From Cinnamomum chago (Eukaryota; Streptophyta; Magnoliopsida; Laurales; Lauraceae), in NCBI GenBank assembly GCA_038049695.1, contig CP142451.1, positions 32,100,001-32,164,000 of the forward strand: 64,000 bases of DNA, written 5' to 3'. A program made the position numbers and the translations under genes. The number at the start of each line of letters is the position of its first letter. Position 1 is the stretch's first letter. Shown one piece after another: positions 22,576 through 33,625 of this stretch. The notes beneath the pieces are model-generated. The model saw nothing but the letters and a program-made list of their open reading frames with translations. It made no database searches and was not told the origin of the DNA.

Positions 22576-24528
22576 AAAGCGTTAAGTTAAAATGTCAACG
22601 AATGCATTTCTGTTTATAATTTCTTTCCGTTCCGTTGCTTTCGTCTCTGGACTGGGTTCTGCTTCCATTCTCTACAAGCTAAGTTGGGATGCACTAGCAT
22701 ATATAGCAAGTGATCTCCTACCACAATCTCTGTAAGTCAACCTCAGGCCATTGTCATTTATAGCAAGTGAATCTCCTGCCATATCTTTGTCTGTGGTATT
22801 CATTCCATGTTTCCCACCTTATATGTATCTCTCTCTTGTTTATTGTATTATTCTTTCTCTTCTTTTGTATCTTTTGAAGATAGTTAGGATCCAAGGAATT
22901 CCACTTGTAGAAATATTTGAAACATTTTGTATAAATATTAAAAGTGATGAACATGTAAGAAAAAATAACAGTGATGAACATGTTAAATATTAACAATGAT
23001 GAACATTTTATATAAACATTTTTTCTTCTTTTGGGACTTTTTGATGAACATCCCGTTGTTGATGTATTAAAAAAATCCCCTTGTTCTCATTTCATGAATT
23101 ACCAACAACTGGATTTAGCTTGGTCGTCCAATTGCAAAAAATAATGTGGTATGGCTTGTTCATCCCGTCCTATGGTGGGTCCCGCACTAACTCAGAATGT
23201 CCATAGAATTTTTTAACATTTTCCTGTTATTGTGGCATTACAGAGATCGTTTTGATCATTATCTTAAACTGCTAATGATTTTTTTAATGTTGTATATAAG
23301 TAAAAAAACGATTAAATGGTTTGATTCTTTAATAGTTATCAACGAACGGTGATATTCATTAGATGAACGGTTAAGATCTTACAACTATACCATGCTCTAT
23401 TGTTCCACAAAATTGGAATGGTCCCTTGACTTTGCAACTTTCCTGGACAATAGTTAAAGACATATGTGACCATCTAACATCAAAACTCCTAGGATATGGC
23501 ACCAACTGACCAAATCCGAACATCCAAATGACCTCCAAAACTCATATAAAATGCCATCACTCCAATTAGAGAGATCAATAATAAGACAAAGAGGAAGCAT
23601 AACTTGCGAGGACCATGAGGCAACTTCCCTACAGTTGGGGTCCTAACCTTATAAGTTGCAAAGTGTTGTAGATGACAAATCAAATGCATCACTACCAAAT
23701 TCATTAATTTCATTCATCTACATGGATTTCATAAAATGAAAATGGTCGTGTCAGATTCATCATTTTTTCAAGAACAGATGGTTCTGGTGGTGAAAAGTAT
23801 ACAAACCATAAACAAACAAGTAGGCAATGATCCAAGCTCTTTTAGAAAAACGAGAAAACGAAAACAACTCTAGTATAAATTTTCTACCTTTAAAAAAAAA
23901 AGAGACATGTAAACACAAAAAAAACTTTAATGATACAGAATACTATAATATTCAAAATAAAATTCATGTTCAAATACGTACACAAACACTAACATTGCTC
24001 AAATTCTTCCTTGCAACTTCTTCTAAGATATTCACATGTCCTGTTGTAAGAAACGGCCCAACTCTATTCACCAAAAGCATTTAGAGTGTTGCCACTGATG
24101 CCGTAATGAAAGGATCTTTGAGCCCCATGTCAAAGTCTCCATCCAACTCTTTAAACATGCACATCCATCCTATCTTCTATGAATAAGAGAAATATGCCTC
24201 CGCCCCTATTTCAAATGAAGATCTATAGAAGAAATAAGAGTCAACCACTCCCATCTAAAGCCAACTCTCAAAAGTCTTCTTCTAAGTCTGTAACTCGAGA
24301 TGGGTCACCACCCTAAAAAGAATATAAAAAATCATCATGTTATGTGCAAACAATCCAACTAATGTTGAAAACTTTTGTAAACCATCAACGCATTTTTTCT
24401 GCTATGTTGGGCTACAAGTTAGGGGGAGTAATACTTTAACTAGAGGACCCAGGGACGTATCCCTGGGCATGTATGTGGAAATTTAAGTGCACAACGCTAC
24501 TCAACTATGAGTGTTAGTTCTAAACCAT

Positions 24529-24710
24529 CAACACTAATTTTGATGTCATAGTCATGATTTTAGATATTTTTTTGAATCCTAGACAAACACTAATTTTGAT
24601 GTCATAGTCATGATTTTAGATATTTTTTTGAATCCTAGACAAACACTAATTTTGATGTCATAGTCATGATTTTAGATGTTTGTTTTTTTAATCCTAAACA
24701 AACCCTGGGC
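24529..24710. repeat. Three tandem copies of a 56-bp unit
   Basis: The unit beginning AACACTAATTTTGATGTC repeats at 56-bp spacing (TGATGTCATA at 24541, 24597 and 24653). The first two copies are almost identical; the third diverges at its end. It lies inside the MULE and has no coding potential. Confidence 0.9.
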
Positions 24711-26126
24711 TGGAGCTCCATGACTTTTGAATTTATTTGTAAAAATAAATATAAATTAAAATCTTGACTGAAAAAATATTACCTTTGCATGCGTCGCAAC
24801 ACATTGATCAAGTTTTTATATCCCAAATTATTGATTGGCCTACTATTTTCAACAGAAGAAAATGAAGAAAACAACGGTTCAACCTCATTTAGATATGATT
24901 GCTATGTATATTATATCATACAAACTTTTGGTGGACTCCACAGGCCCCTAAGTGATGACGCATATGGTTTATCTAGCCAAGGAAGCCTGAACTGATGCTT
25001 AGAAGTTTCATTTTGCATCAAAGAAGGGCTTGGATTGGTCATCCGTGATGAGTAGATTTGTCTTCCGCTTCCTAATAGCCTATTGTATCCAAAATCAAGA
25101 GGGCATGAGTGCACGACAACCGAGCACAACAGAAAGGCAATGTTTTCAAAGGGGTGTGTGTGTGTGTGGCTTAGCAATTGGGAGAACATACACAATAACA
25201 TTAAATATCTAGACCATATCCCATAATAAGGAAAGAGGAAAACATTATAGAATTCAAATATAAAGAAGCATCTCTAAAACCTGTTCAGCCACCACCTCAA
25301 ACTCAAAGCCAAGCTGATTTAATGGATCGGCACAATTGTCTCTAATGCCTAAATTTATAACACTATTTGACAAAGAGCGACCTTAAAGGAACAATCAACA
25401 TCAAATCCAAAGCAATTATAATTAGTGATGACTGACGAAAGTAAAAAGCATCTAGTCTGCATTCATGCTTTAGTTTTGCCAAGACAAAAGAAACAATGAA
25501 AAAATGAATTATCATAATTGAAAAAATAAAAAATAAAAGCTTAGAATTCAGCTGAGTCTGCTTCTTTTTTACATCAAGCATTCCAATCGTTATCAGATTC
25601 TATCTTAGAAACAACATCTGTGGAAACTTACCTACCCCAACCACTTATAACCGTCGACTCAGAAAATGGATGTATCATTGGTTATTTAACCAAAACGTTC
25701 CAACCAACTGCAAATTAAGGCACACCCAAAATGACATGTGTAAAACCTAGGGCAAAGGACATGCTTTCTGAAGATGGGTCACACCAGAATCCAGCAGCAG
25801 ATGCTCGATCAAAACAAAGGAAAGAGAAGACCAGAACTCGCTAAAAGAGAGAGGGAAGAAGGATTACCAGGTTCAGCAGGGGCGACAGTAACAACACCAA
25901 GCTCCTAAAAGCCCAGATTGCAAAACAATGGTGGTCAAAGTCCCTAGTCGATGTAGACGATGAAGCTTCGTCGATGTTGAACGGACGTTGGGTGCCTTGC
26001 GTATTTGCAAATAGGTTAGCGAGGGAGGATGATGGTGAAAACGGCCGGGGGAGATTGTTACCGCATGTGAAAATGATGAATAGTCGAAAGAGGGAGGGAT
26101 AAAGGTGAAAAGGGTTTTTCGAGTTG

Positions 26127-26215
26127 CTTGCGATATTGCAACATATATTGCGGTATCACAACTTAAAAAACTTGCGGTATTGCAACATAAATTGCAATAT
26201 CGAAACATTCATTGT
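26127..26215. repeat. Palindromic GCGATAYCGC motif array in right MULE TIR
   Basis: Variants CTTGCGATATTGCAA, ATTGCGGTATCACAA, CTTGCGGTATTGCAA and ATTGCAATATCGAAA follow one another. They are the inverted counterpart of the left-TIR array, with more decay from C to T changes. Confidence 0.75.
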
Positions 26216-26602
26216 GATCAAATAAAAAAACACCTTTTGGCCAGAACAGTGGTAAGGGCGATATGGAGAACATTTGGGTAATATAGCCAACTTTGGTAAC
26301 AAGGGGGAGGAATTGAGGACTTTAGGTTACCGTACAGAAAATTTCCCCTATCTACTTATAGGCATCAGTTGCATGTGTCAGTGGAGAGATTGAATGGAAG
26401 GGAGGTGTGCCACTTGGCACTCTGTACACCATACAATGAGGAGGTCGGTTTGGGTGAAGAGGTGAGAAACCTCTAGTAACCAAGCTTCTAGAAAAATGTG
26501 GATGAGGCTTCTGGATCCTTTCCATGAGTTGGTTGGGATGGGTTTTTCTAGAAGCATGTAGGGAAATCAAGGGGCAAAAGATAGTATTGCTAGCAGTGTA
26601 TG

Positions 26603-26789
26603 TAACCCCAAGGGGTTGGCCGAGTGGTCAGGACCACCGGTTCCCCCTTCTTTAGGAACCGAAGGTTGAGTCCACTAGTGCTACAACCTGGGGGCCAAAG
26701 GGGTTTTACCCGGCTTCTCTTTGGGCCCGGAGGGATTAGTTCAGCCCAAAGGGTTGAGAATCCTCCGTTAGCAAAAAGAAAAACAAAAA
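26603..26789 (+). mobile_element. tRNA-derived SINE, 187 bp, 9-bp TSD
   Basis: It has an RNA polymerase III type promoter: box A TTGGCCGAGTGGT (about 26616-26628) and box B AGGTTGAGTCC (about 26663-26673), plus an A-rich tail (GCAAAAAGAAAAACAAAAA). It is flanked by CAGTGTATG at 26594-26602 and 26790-26798. The TSD includes the CA end of the copia LTR, so the SINE landed after the copia element. Confidence 0.85.
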
Positions 26790-26799
26790 CAGTGTATGC

Positions 26800-28944
26800 C
26801 CCCTTAGGCTTCATTCTGATTTACCACAAACATAATCCCATAATGACACAACCTTGGACATTTTTTTTGGTAGAAACTTTGGACATTTGTTGGGACAAAA
26901 ACCAACTCTATTGGGTTACAAAAAAAAAAAAAACAACCCTTGATAAACAAATGATGAATCTCAAAGATTAGTCAAGTTCTCACTCTATCCATCAAAACCA
27001 CTTGGTAAAACCATCCCAATTCAATGACAGAGGAATACAAATACCTTGACATCGAATTTGAAGAAGATTGAGCAGAAAAAGAAGTGAAAATGGATGTGCA
27101 TGGAACCATGTCTGGCAAGAACTGAGTGACCAAACATGGGCTTAATTTGCAGTTTTTCTTCATATTTATTGCTAATCGTGTACTTTTGTTCAGTTTTGAG
27201 ATCATCTGAAGCCAAATGGAGGAGTCGTGAAATGTTTTTTTAACCCAAATTCTTCACAATTTCCACACTACAATGGGTTTACATGTAAAAATGAAGATAT
27301 CCGTGCTGATAGTTCAATAACACAAAAAGAATAATCTGATAAATTGCAAATCCCCAAAAAAAAAAAAAAATGGTTAAACCCATTTTGAAAATAATGATGC
27401 ATATTTATGTATAATGCAGATTAAGTTCAAAACCTCTATTAAATAATGTCGATAATATGCAATATTCTGGACTAATCACTTGGCACGCACTACACTAACT
27501 CTTATTTTGGATGTATTTTGTATACCTTCTATTATGGCTGATTTCTTTGAGTTGGCCATGTTAGGGACCCCACGGGAGATTACAGGGACATTCCGGGTTC
27601 ACCCCTTTAAAACGCTTTTCTTAATTCTTTTCTGTAGGTTGTACTTGTACCTCGTTTTCTTCACCCCCACCTCTTTAAAACGTTTTCATGAACTTCATTT
27701 GATCTTGAATTCCTATATAATTTAATGCAATGAAACAATGCCCTTTGAATTCCTCATAGTTCAATTCAATCCCAAGAACTGGGCCAAGTCAAATGAAAAT
27801 TTGTGGATAAAGAACCTAATCCACAACATTGATCAGTCTTCAAATACAACCAAGTTTTGTGATCCTGGAAGTGATTCCGATCAAATATCATATGCATATT
27901 AAGATGCTTATACTAACCACATTGAGTGCAAATATCAGATGAATTAGTAGTAAAATGAGTTCGGATGAAGGGATATTAAACAGGCGGGGAGCTGGAGATG
28001 TTGATTGACCGACTTCCGCTAGTATTTAGTTTCTTAGGGTGATGCCTTGGGGTTCATTTTTCACCAGCGTAGTTTGATAGGCATTTGTCACCTTTTGTTT
28101 CTTCAATTTTAGCCACATTTGACATGAAAACATTTCTTTAAATTCCTAAGAATTCAATTCAATATGGTCTCTAGGTGAGCATTTAAATGTAGAAAGCTAG
28201 CCTCACCCGAGTCTTACCATGGCCCAGATATCCGGGCCTGAGCGGGACCTCAGGATTGATCCATCCCAATTGCAATTTGCAACCCTTGTTTTTAGTTTGT
28301 GTTGATGCTCTTTCTTTGCTAAATCATCTTAAATACTCTTAATTTCCTCCTATTTTCAATGTAGCACTTTCTTCAGATCATGAGGAGGTCATTGTGAACA
28401 ATCAGTGGATCCCCCTTAACAAATCAAAGCTACTCAAATTACGCGATTGCACAGCAAAAAAATTCCACTTTCGCCAGAGATGAAGCCAGCCACCATCAGA
28501 TTCCTCACAACCATGCTCTAGGTAGTAGCTATTGCTCCTCTATATAAATGTATTACGAGAATATAAAGATTGAAGTTGTGTCTTGATTGAAATTGAGGAT
28601 GAAATATTTCTATTAGTTTTGAATATGTAAGGTTGGGGGGAAAACAACAAAAATGACAGTAGTTTTCTTATTGTATTCAAGCATGACACATCAACACTTG
28701 AAAGATTTCTTCTTGCGTCTCTCTCACACTCCTGTTTTGGTTTAATGCATCCACAATCCACACACCCTTGGTCAAGAGCCGTTTATGCTAGTCTTCTATA
28801 TCGGAAACCCTGTAGCTTTTTTGTTGGTCCTACCATCATTTAGAAGGGGGCTGAGACCAACGCCACATCATGGATTGGAGAATGTAAAAAAAAAAGAGAA
28901 CTGGAAAAATCACTCAAAAAAACCTGGAAAATCACTCAATATAT
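26800..28944. other. Intergenic sequence, no supported gene
   Basis: It continues the sequence interrupted at 18090. There are A-runs at 26920-26932 and 27355-27370 and generic AT-rich DNA. No ORF carries a recognisable domain and no splice-supported exon was found. Confidence 0.5.
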
Positions 28945-29340
28945 GGTCCGTTTGGTACCAGCATTATGTGTAGCATTAATGCTATTTTGTAACCAAACAC
29001 ATTCCTTAAAAATCAGCATTAACATTTTTTATATTAGCATTTTGGTAGCATTTTTTTAAAAAATGCTAATGCTGAAAAAAGGAGCATTCTTGTAGCATTT
29101 AAAATTTTTAACCCCTAAAATGACAAAAGTAACCCTGTTTTTTTTAGCTGTTTTATAACATTTATTGTTTTATGTCCTTTTATGTAATTTGACACAATAT
29201 TTCAACAATATAAATGCTACCAGCTAATGTCCAACCAAACAGCATTAGCATTTTAAATCAGCATTTCAATCAGCATTAGCATTAGCATTTGAAAATCAGC
29301 ATTAATGCTGATTTCCAAAATGCTACTACCAAATGGACCC
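28945..29340. mobile_element. hAT-like MITE, about 396 bp
   Basis: The left end GGTCCGTTTGGTACCAGCAT is inverted at the right as the complement of ATGCTACTACCAAATGGACC. The interior is full of subterminal GCATTA/TAATGC and AGCATT motifs in both orientations, typical of short hAT-derived elements. I could not confirm an 8-bp TSD. Confidence 0.7.
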
Positions 29341-29773
29341 ATAGGATCACACTTTCCAAGCAGGGGAATCAAACTATTTTTCCAATTTTGAAGCATACAC
29401 AAATGAAATATAAACCTTAAGTGCAATCAAACTGTTTTAAGATTGAGGTGCTTCAATCGATTAATGGATATTAACCATCCAAGATCGACTATGGGACCAA
29501 CAATGTAGGTGACTGGTTGGATTGACCATTGGTGACACCCCAAAAAGTTGAGGGTTCTCATTTCAAATTGTTCTTGGCATTGTTTGGATCCCCCATGTCA
29601 ATTTGTATGATAATCTTGCTAAACCCATCTGAGTTAAACATAAACATGAAAATCAGTGCCAAGCAGTAGCATTCAGAAATAAGTATTCCACGTAAAGAAA
29701 TACATGCAAAGAAATGTCTAAATTTATCGTGGGCGACATAATTAGTTTATGCATAAAGAGGCCATGGACAATT

Positions 29774-29779
29774 TTTATT
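29774..29779 (-). terminator. Polyadenylation signal AATAAA
   Basis: AATAAA on the minus strand lies about 135 bp downstream of the stop of the exon at 29914-30129, a normal distance for a plant 3' UTR. Confidence 0.5.
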
Positions 29780-29913
29780 TTGGCTCTGTCATAGCAGTGT
29801 ACAAACCCAGAGTAAAGCTGCCCTAAAATGTGAAATCCTTCAAACAAGCCTTTAAGATCTACTCAAGGGTTTCTAGTTACTTACAACTCCAGAAGTAGAT
29901 TTAAGGGAGAAAC

Positions 29914-30129
29914 CTACTTGACGCCCACCATGGATTTAAGGAACCGAAGCTTATCATTGACTTCAATAAGATCTGAGGAATTTTCAATTGATGGCGGTGG
30001 CTCCACTCCAGTGAACAGATAGAGGGCCTTGAGTTCCTCTATGTAGTTTGTATTAGGAGCAGCTTTGTAACCGATTATCATCCGCATGGCATTGATCTGT
30101 TCCCAAATCTCAGACTCATTGTAGATGAC
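29914..30129 (-). CDS. Orphan 3'-terminal exon of an unidentified gene
   Basis: On the minus strand a good acceptor (TTTTGGTTGGTGTAG) precedes an open phase-0 exon of 71 codons ending in TAG at 29914-29916. It starts VIYNESEIWEQINAMRM and includes YIEELKALYLFTGVEPP and ends VNDKLRFLKSMVGVK. The residue composition, clean frame and downstream AATAAA argue for a real or recently real gene end. I do not recognise the family with confidence. No upstream exon is visible within several kb: the next sequence is a decayed copia element and a solo LTR. It may be a truncated gene fragment or the last exon of a gene with a TE-filled intron. Confidence 0.6.
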   Translation of the reverse strand, partial: VIYNESEIWEQINAMRMIIGYKAAPNTNYIEELKALYLFTGVEPPPSIENSSDLIEVNDKLRFLKSMVGVK

Positions 30130-31624
30130 CTACACCAACCAAAACACAGAGTCAGTCCACTGTTGGTCAACATTCTATCAAGTTGCGGCATTAACCATCA
30201 TCCTTGCACATAAGATTGAAGTATCATCAAAAGTAACAAATGGATATATTGCCCATTTTAAAGGACACAATCAAGTTCAAAGCACCAGGATGGCGGTTAC
30301 AGACCTACATTCGTCTTGTATGCCATATTTGCTAAGCTAGTCCAACACTACATTTGAATCAAAGCCTGTACAACAGATACTTTAAAAAAAGGAATATCCT
30401 AAATCTTAAACCAATGCAAACAGGTAGTCCCTGCATGGTCGTCCTAATCCAGTGACTGATTCATTTAGAGTGTTTGATATTCTGTCCATGATGAAGGAAA
30501 GATGTCAACTTGTATTTGTGAGCAAGTGTAAAAAAATAAAATTTCTTCAGTGAAAATCCATTACTGAAACTGAAGAGAGAGAGAGAGAGACCCTAGGGAA
30601 AGTTTGTTGACAATGATGGTTTAAACAAACTCCCTTCGACCATGGGTGGGGAATAACTTTATGGAAAAAAGCTGAGAAGTATAGGATCAAATATAGTTGC
30701 CAAAGGTGTGCACAGACGCCAGACGTGCACGCGCACATAAGTGCCACATATTTTGATAATCATACCCTCAAACTGGCGGGAGGTAGATATCTATCATCCT
30801 TTGTTTGATCATGACAGTGTGCTGCGGAGCATCTCCTAGAGCTTCAATAAATACATCCTCAGACTGTTCTGAAGTGGACACCGATGGGGTGGATATTCTT
30901 CCCGCAACCTCTTCATTATATAAGACGCGGCAATCAATCTAAATGTGCCACCTACTTTCATGGAAGATTGGCTGGAATAGCAATGACGTGTGACTGCTTG
31001 ATTGTCACAGGACATTTGCAGACACTGTAGCTGGCACGGCTTCCTTATCCCAGAATGTTCCAAGTCACATGCTGTGTTTTCCATGGCTCCATACTCAGCT
31101 TGCACGCTAAATAGATTGTTCTCTGTTTTCCATGACTCGGGGGCAATATCAAGAGGTAAATGAGCTGGCCCAAACTGCATCTTAAAAAAAATAAAAAAAT
31201 AAAAACTGAACTATCAAGTGACAATTGAGTTATAGTTACATATTCCTCGACCTGGTAATGCCTTTTAAGTATATCAAAATATGATGTACTGCTTTCATAT
31301 AATGTTCTCATAGGGCATGCATGAAATGACTGACTAGCCTGACAGCTTATAGTTAGAACTCATCCTACAATTGTTTGATTAATTTCTCGACTACATTGAT
31401 ATGGTCTTCGATTAGGCAAGAGCTCACCATCACTAGAAATTCAGATGTAAAGATTCTAATCCAACAGAGTGTGTCAAGTGGTTTAGACCCAAAGAGTTCC
31501 AGTTTTTTGAAGGAAATCTAATGCATACCTTCTTCAGGAGAGAGAGGCCCTGCCTTGATGTAGCAGCCTCAATCCCCAAAAAATGCTTCAAGAGTCCAAA
31601 ATCCTCGATGTCAAATTCCTTCTT

Positions 31625-31755
31625 CAGATAGAACTTCAATTCATCAGTGCTTTCTTAGTCATTTCCTACGACAATGAGATCACTTTCATCAGATAGAACT
31701 TCAATTCATCAGTGCTTTCCCAGTCATTTCCAATGACAATGAGATCATCGCTTGC
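31625..31755. repeat. Tandem duplication, about 65-bp unit, in copia relic
   Basis: CAGATAGAACTTCAATTCAT starts at 31625 and again at about 31690, with matching following sequence (GTCATTTCC, GACAATGAGATCA). It duplicates RT codons around the ESTDELKFYLKK segment of the relic. Confidence 0.8.
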
Positions 31756-31805
31756 ATCAGTACCATGGTGATCTTGTTCATTTTCTAGAGAATAAATGCA
31801 AAATC

Positions 31806-31901
31806 GCCAACACCCTTGTGGTTGAGTGGCGTTGGCATCTCTGTATCACACACATGCCCAGGGATTGATCCCTAGTCTGGCCAGTAGGCCAACCTAAAAA
31901 A
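31806..31901 (+). mobile_element. Very short tRNA-like SINE, 96 bp, 12-bp TSD
   Basis: It is flanked by AAATGCAAAATC at 31794-31805 and 31902-31913. Inside are a box-A-like TGGTTGAGTGGCG (about 31818-31830) and box-B-like GGGATTGATCCCT, and the end is A-rich (CCAACCTAAAAAAAA). Pol III boxes, A-tail and a long TSD together support SINE retroposition into the copia relic. Confidence 0.75.
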
Positions 31902-33199
31902 AAATGCAAAATCATCTGACTAGAACCTTTTGTGTTCCAATCTAGCTATAACGCACCAAAATGTTCTATAAAAGCTCTTGGTGGCCGTTTCGGTCTCTAA
32001 ATAGCCTTCTAAACTTCTTCCTGGGGTTATCCATGAAGAGAGGAACTTTTTGACATCAAGTTGATTTAATGATTCCTGGTTTAACATTCATTGTAATAAG
32101 TCAGAGCAAAAAAGCATCTAAGTAATCTGACCGTTCCAATTATGGTTCCATTGCATGAATTTCAAGTTGTGTACCCATTTGCAGCTGACTGCTTATTTTC
32201 CTGTGAAGCAATGATGTAATCGCCCATGATCTGTTTTTGTCAAGCACTGTAGTTATTTCTTCCATATAATGTTTCCAATTTCAAATGAGAGAACTCCCTT
32301 AAAATTTCTCAAAACTTAACTTGTCAAATTACTGGTAAAAAAAATGAAATACAAAACTTACACAAGGCTTGGATGAACATATCGATCAATGGGGTGAAGG
32401 GACATTCTTTTTCCTCTAAAAATTGTAACAGGAAGATTCATCAGAGTTTGTGTTTGGGTTGTGACATAAGTTTTATGTTGGCTGCACCTACCCAACACAA
32501 CCCTCCTTTATCCAGGCTTGGGTCCGGCGGTAAAAACTGTAAGATTACAGTCAGAAAATGCATCTTTTGGAAGAAGTACCTGCAGATAAAAGGAGATGAT
32601 TGTCATTCCAATCTAGCTTTCATGACTAATTCAGCCCATAAAGAGACTTCAAGTTGGCATGCACAACTCCTGCTTAGCCAGATGACCAAGAGGTAGCACC
32701 CTATGAACTTCTTTCTGGAATTCTCCATAAAGAAGGCATCTTTTACATCGGATTGATGCAAATGTCTTCCCGAACATCGTGATAAGGGGTACAGAGTTCA
32801 TTTTGTCTGGTAGTGAAAAAGCTTCCAAGTTAATCTATTCCATATGACTCGAGTAAAACCCCTGCCATATTCTTACATCAGTTTGATGGTTCCATTGAGC
32901 TTGAATTTCAAGTTGTAATCACCCATGTGTTTATCCACTCAGAAAGAGAGCTCTTCTTCCACAGTTCTTATCCACTCAGAAAGAGAGCTTTCTTGAAATT
33001 TCTTGAGCTTTACATGTCAGCTTAGACAACAACTAGTGACCTGTAGAACTTAGACAATGCTGTATGAAACAATAATTATCAATGGGATTAAATTCAAGTC
33101 CTCTTTCCTTTATGAAGTGAGAAAGATAAAGGTCAAAGAATGCTGGGTTGTTGGAAGAATTTCCGACAGATAAGGATATGACTGGTTATCCAGAGAATT

Positions 33200-33620
33200 A
33201 GTATCTGGATTTATTGCCTTCTTCCCTCTTTTTATGCAGGTTTTGATAACTGTGGTTTCTCAGTTTGAAAGCTTTGACTGAGACTTGGAAGACGGACATT
33301 GAAATAGATAATAAGGATAACTAAATCATCTTGGATGTATCATTGGAAATGATTTCAAGCCCGAGAGTGAAATGTGTAACTTGATGAAAAGTAACATCCA
33401 GTGATGTTGTAACTTGATGAAAAGTAACATCCAGTGATGTAAAAAGCTGCCTGCTATGAGAGTTAAAACCTGATATCCTTGCAAAGAAGAGAGATCTGTT
33501 GGGGGGAAATAGAAAAATTACCTAATTAAGTACAAAACATAGATAGTCAAAGATCCAACGAGTAATTTAAGAGGAAGTGCTCGGCAGGTCTTATTGGGCC
33601 TTTCACCATCCAGAACAGGA
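33200..33620 (-). repeat. Copia integrase-tail relic, copy A (first half)
   Basis: This stretch matches 39117-39510 in the same orientation. The minus strand retains traces of the integrase C-terminal region, recognised better in copy B. The copy is interrupted after AACAGGAG by the solo LTR and resumes at 34987. A 33-bp unit (GTAACTTGATGAAAAGTAAC...) is tandemly duplicated at 33376-33441 only in this copy. Confidence 0.75.
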
Positions 33621-33625
33621 GTGAG

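Larger units (their letters stand above)
22372..26347. mobile_element. MULE-type DNA transposon, 3976 bp, non-autonomous, 9-bp TSD
   Basis: Target copies are CTATCTATT (22363-22371) and CTATCTACT (26348-26356), 9 bp with one difference. The ends are inverted repeats of about 200 bp (22372-22575 and 26127-26347) starting GGAAATTTTCTGTAYGG. Long TIRs and a 9-bp TSD are the signature of Mutator-like elements. No transposase domain is visible in any frame. The 3.5-kb interior contains short ORFs, a 3 x 56-bp tandem repeat and a small perfect hairpin (24448-24467). It may contain captured host sequence, but I could not identify a source gene. Confidence 0.9.
18091..26595 (-). mobile_element. Ty1/copia element lacking RT-RNase H, with two nested DNA elements and 5-bp TSD
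   Basis: Both ends carry the same LTR. The outer edges read GTGTA before TGTAGGGCAGCC (TSD 18086-18090) and GCTAGCA followed by GTGTA (TSD 26596-26600). On the minus strand the order is 5' LTR (26595-22031, split by a MULE), primer site, gag, zinc knuckle, protease remnant, integrase, purine tract and 3' LTR (19185-18091, split by a MITE). The internal part is only about 2.85 kb because RT and RNase H are missing. The clean TSD shows this is one insertion event. Confidence 0.95.
22031..26595 (-). repeat. 5' LTR of copia element, split by a 4-kb MULE-type element
   Basis: LTR sequence is present at 22031-22371 and resumes at 26357-26595; joined length is about 580 bp, matching the 3' LTR. The split falls right beside the TATA region on the minus strand (CTATAAGTAG at 26353-26362 here, TATATAAATAG in the sister LTR), so the promoter is separated from the transcription start. 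Confidence 0.92.
30770..33500 (-). pseudogene. Highly decayed copia pol relic
   Basis: Minus-strand fragments appear in the right order from high to low coordinate: integrase tail, RT pieces and RNase H end. RT pieces are YNLKFKLNGTIK and SDVKDAF (about 32900-32730), WKHYMEEITTVLDKN and LNQLDVK (about 32280-32060), and LKKEFDIEDFGLLKHFLGIE (about 31630-31575). The RNase H tail has CDNQAV (about 31015) and STSEQ and RMIDIYLPPA (about 30880-30785). The KWVYKLKF-like segment occurs twice, so part of RT is duplicated. Frames are wrecked by many stops and shifts; this is an old insertion. Confidence 0.75.

Noticed and set aside
23489-23713. 74-aa minus-strand ORF with a hydrophobic stretch inside the MULE
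   Set aside because: Protein-like composition, but no start or splice support and no family identified. It is mentioned only as possible captured sequence.
26616-26673. Possible tRNA gene
   Set aside because: Box A and box B are present but no cloverleaf can be closed, and A-tail plus TSD show a SINE.
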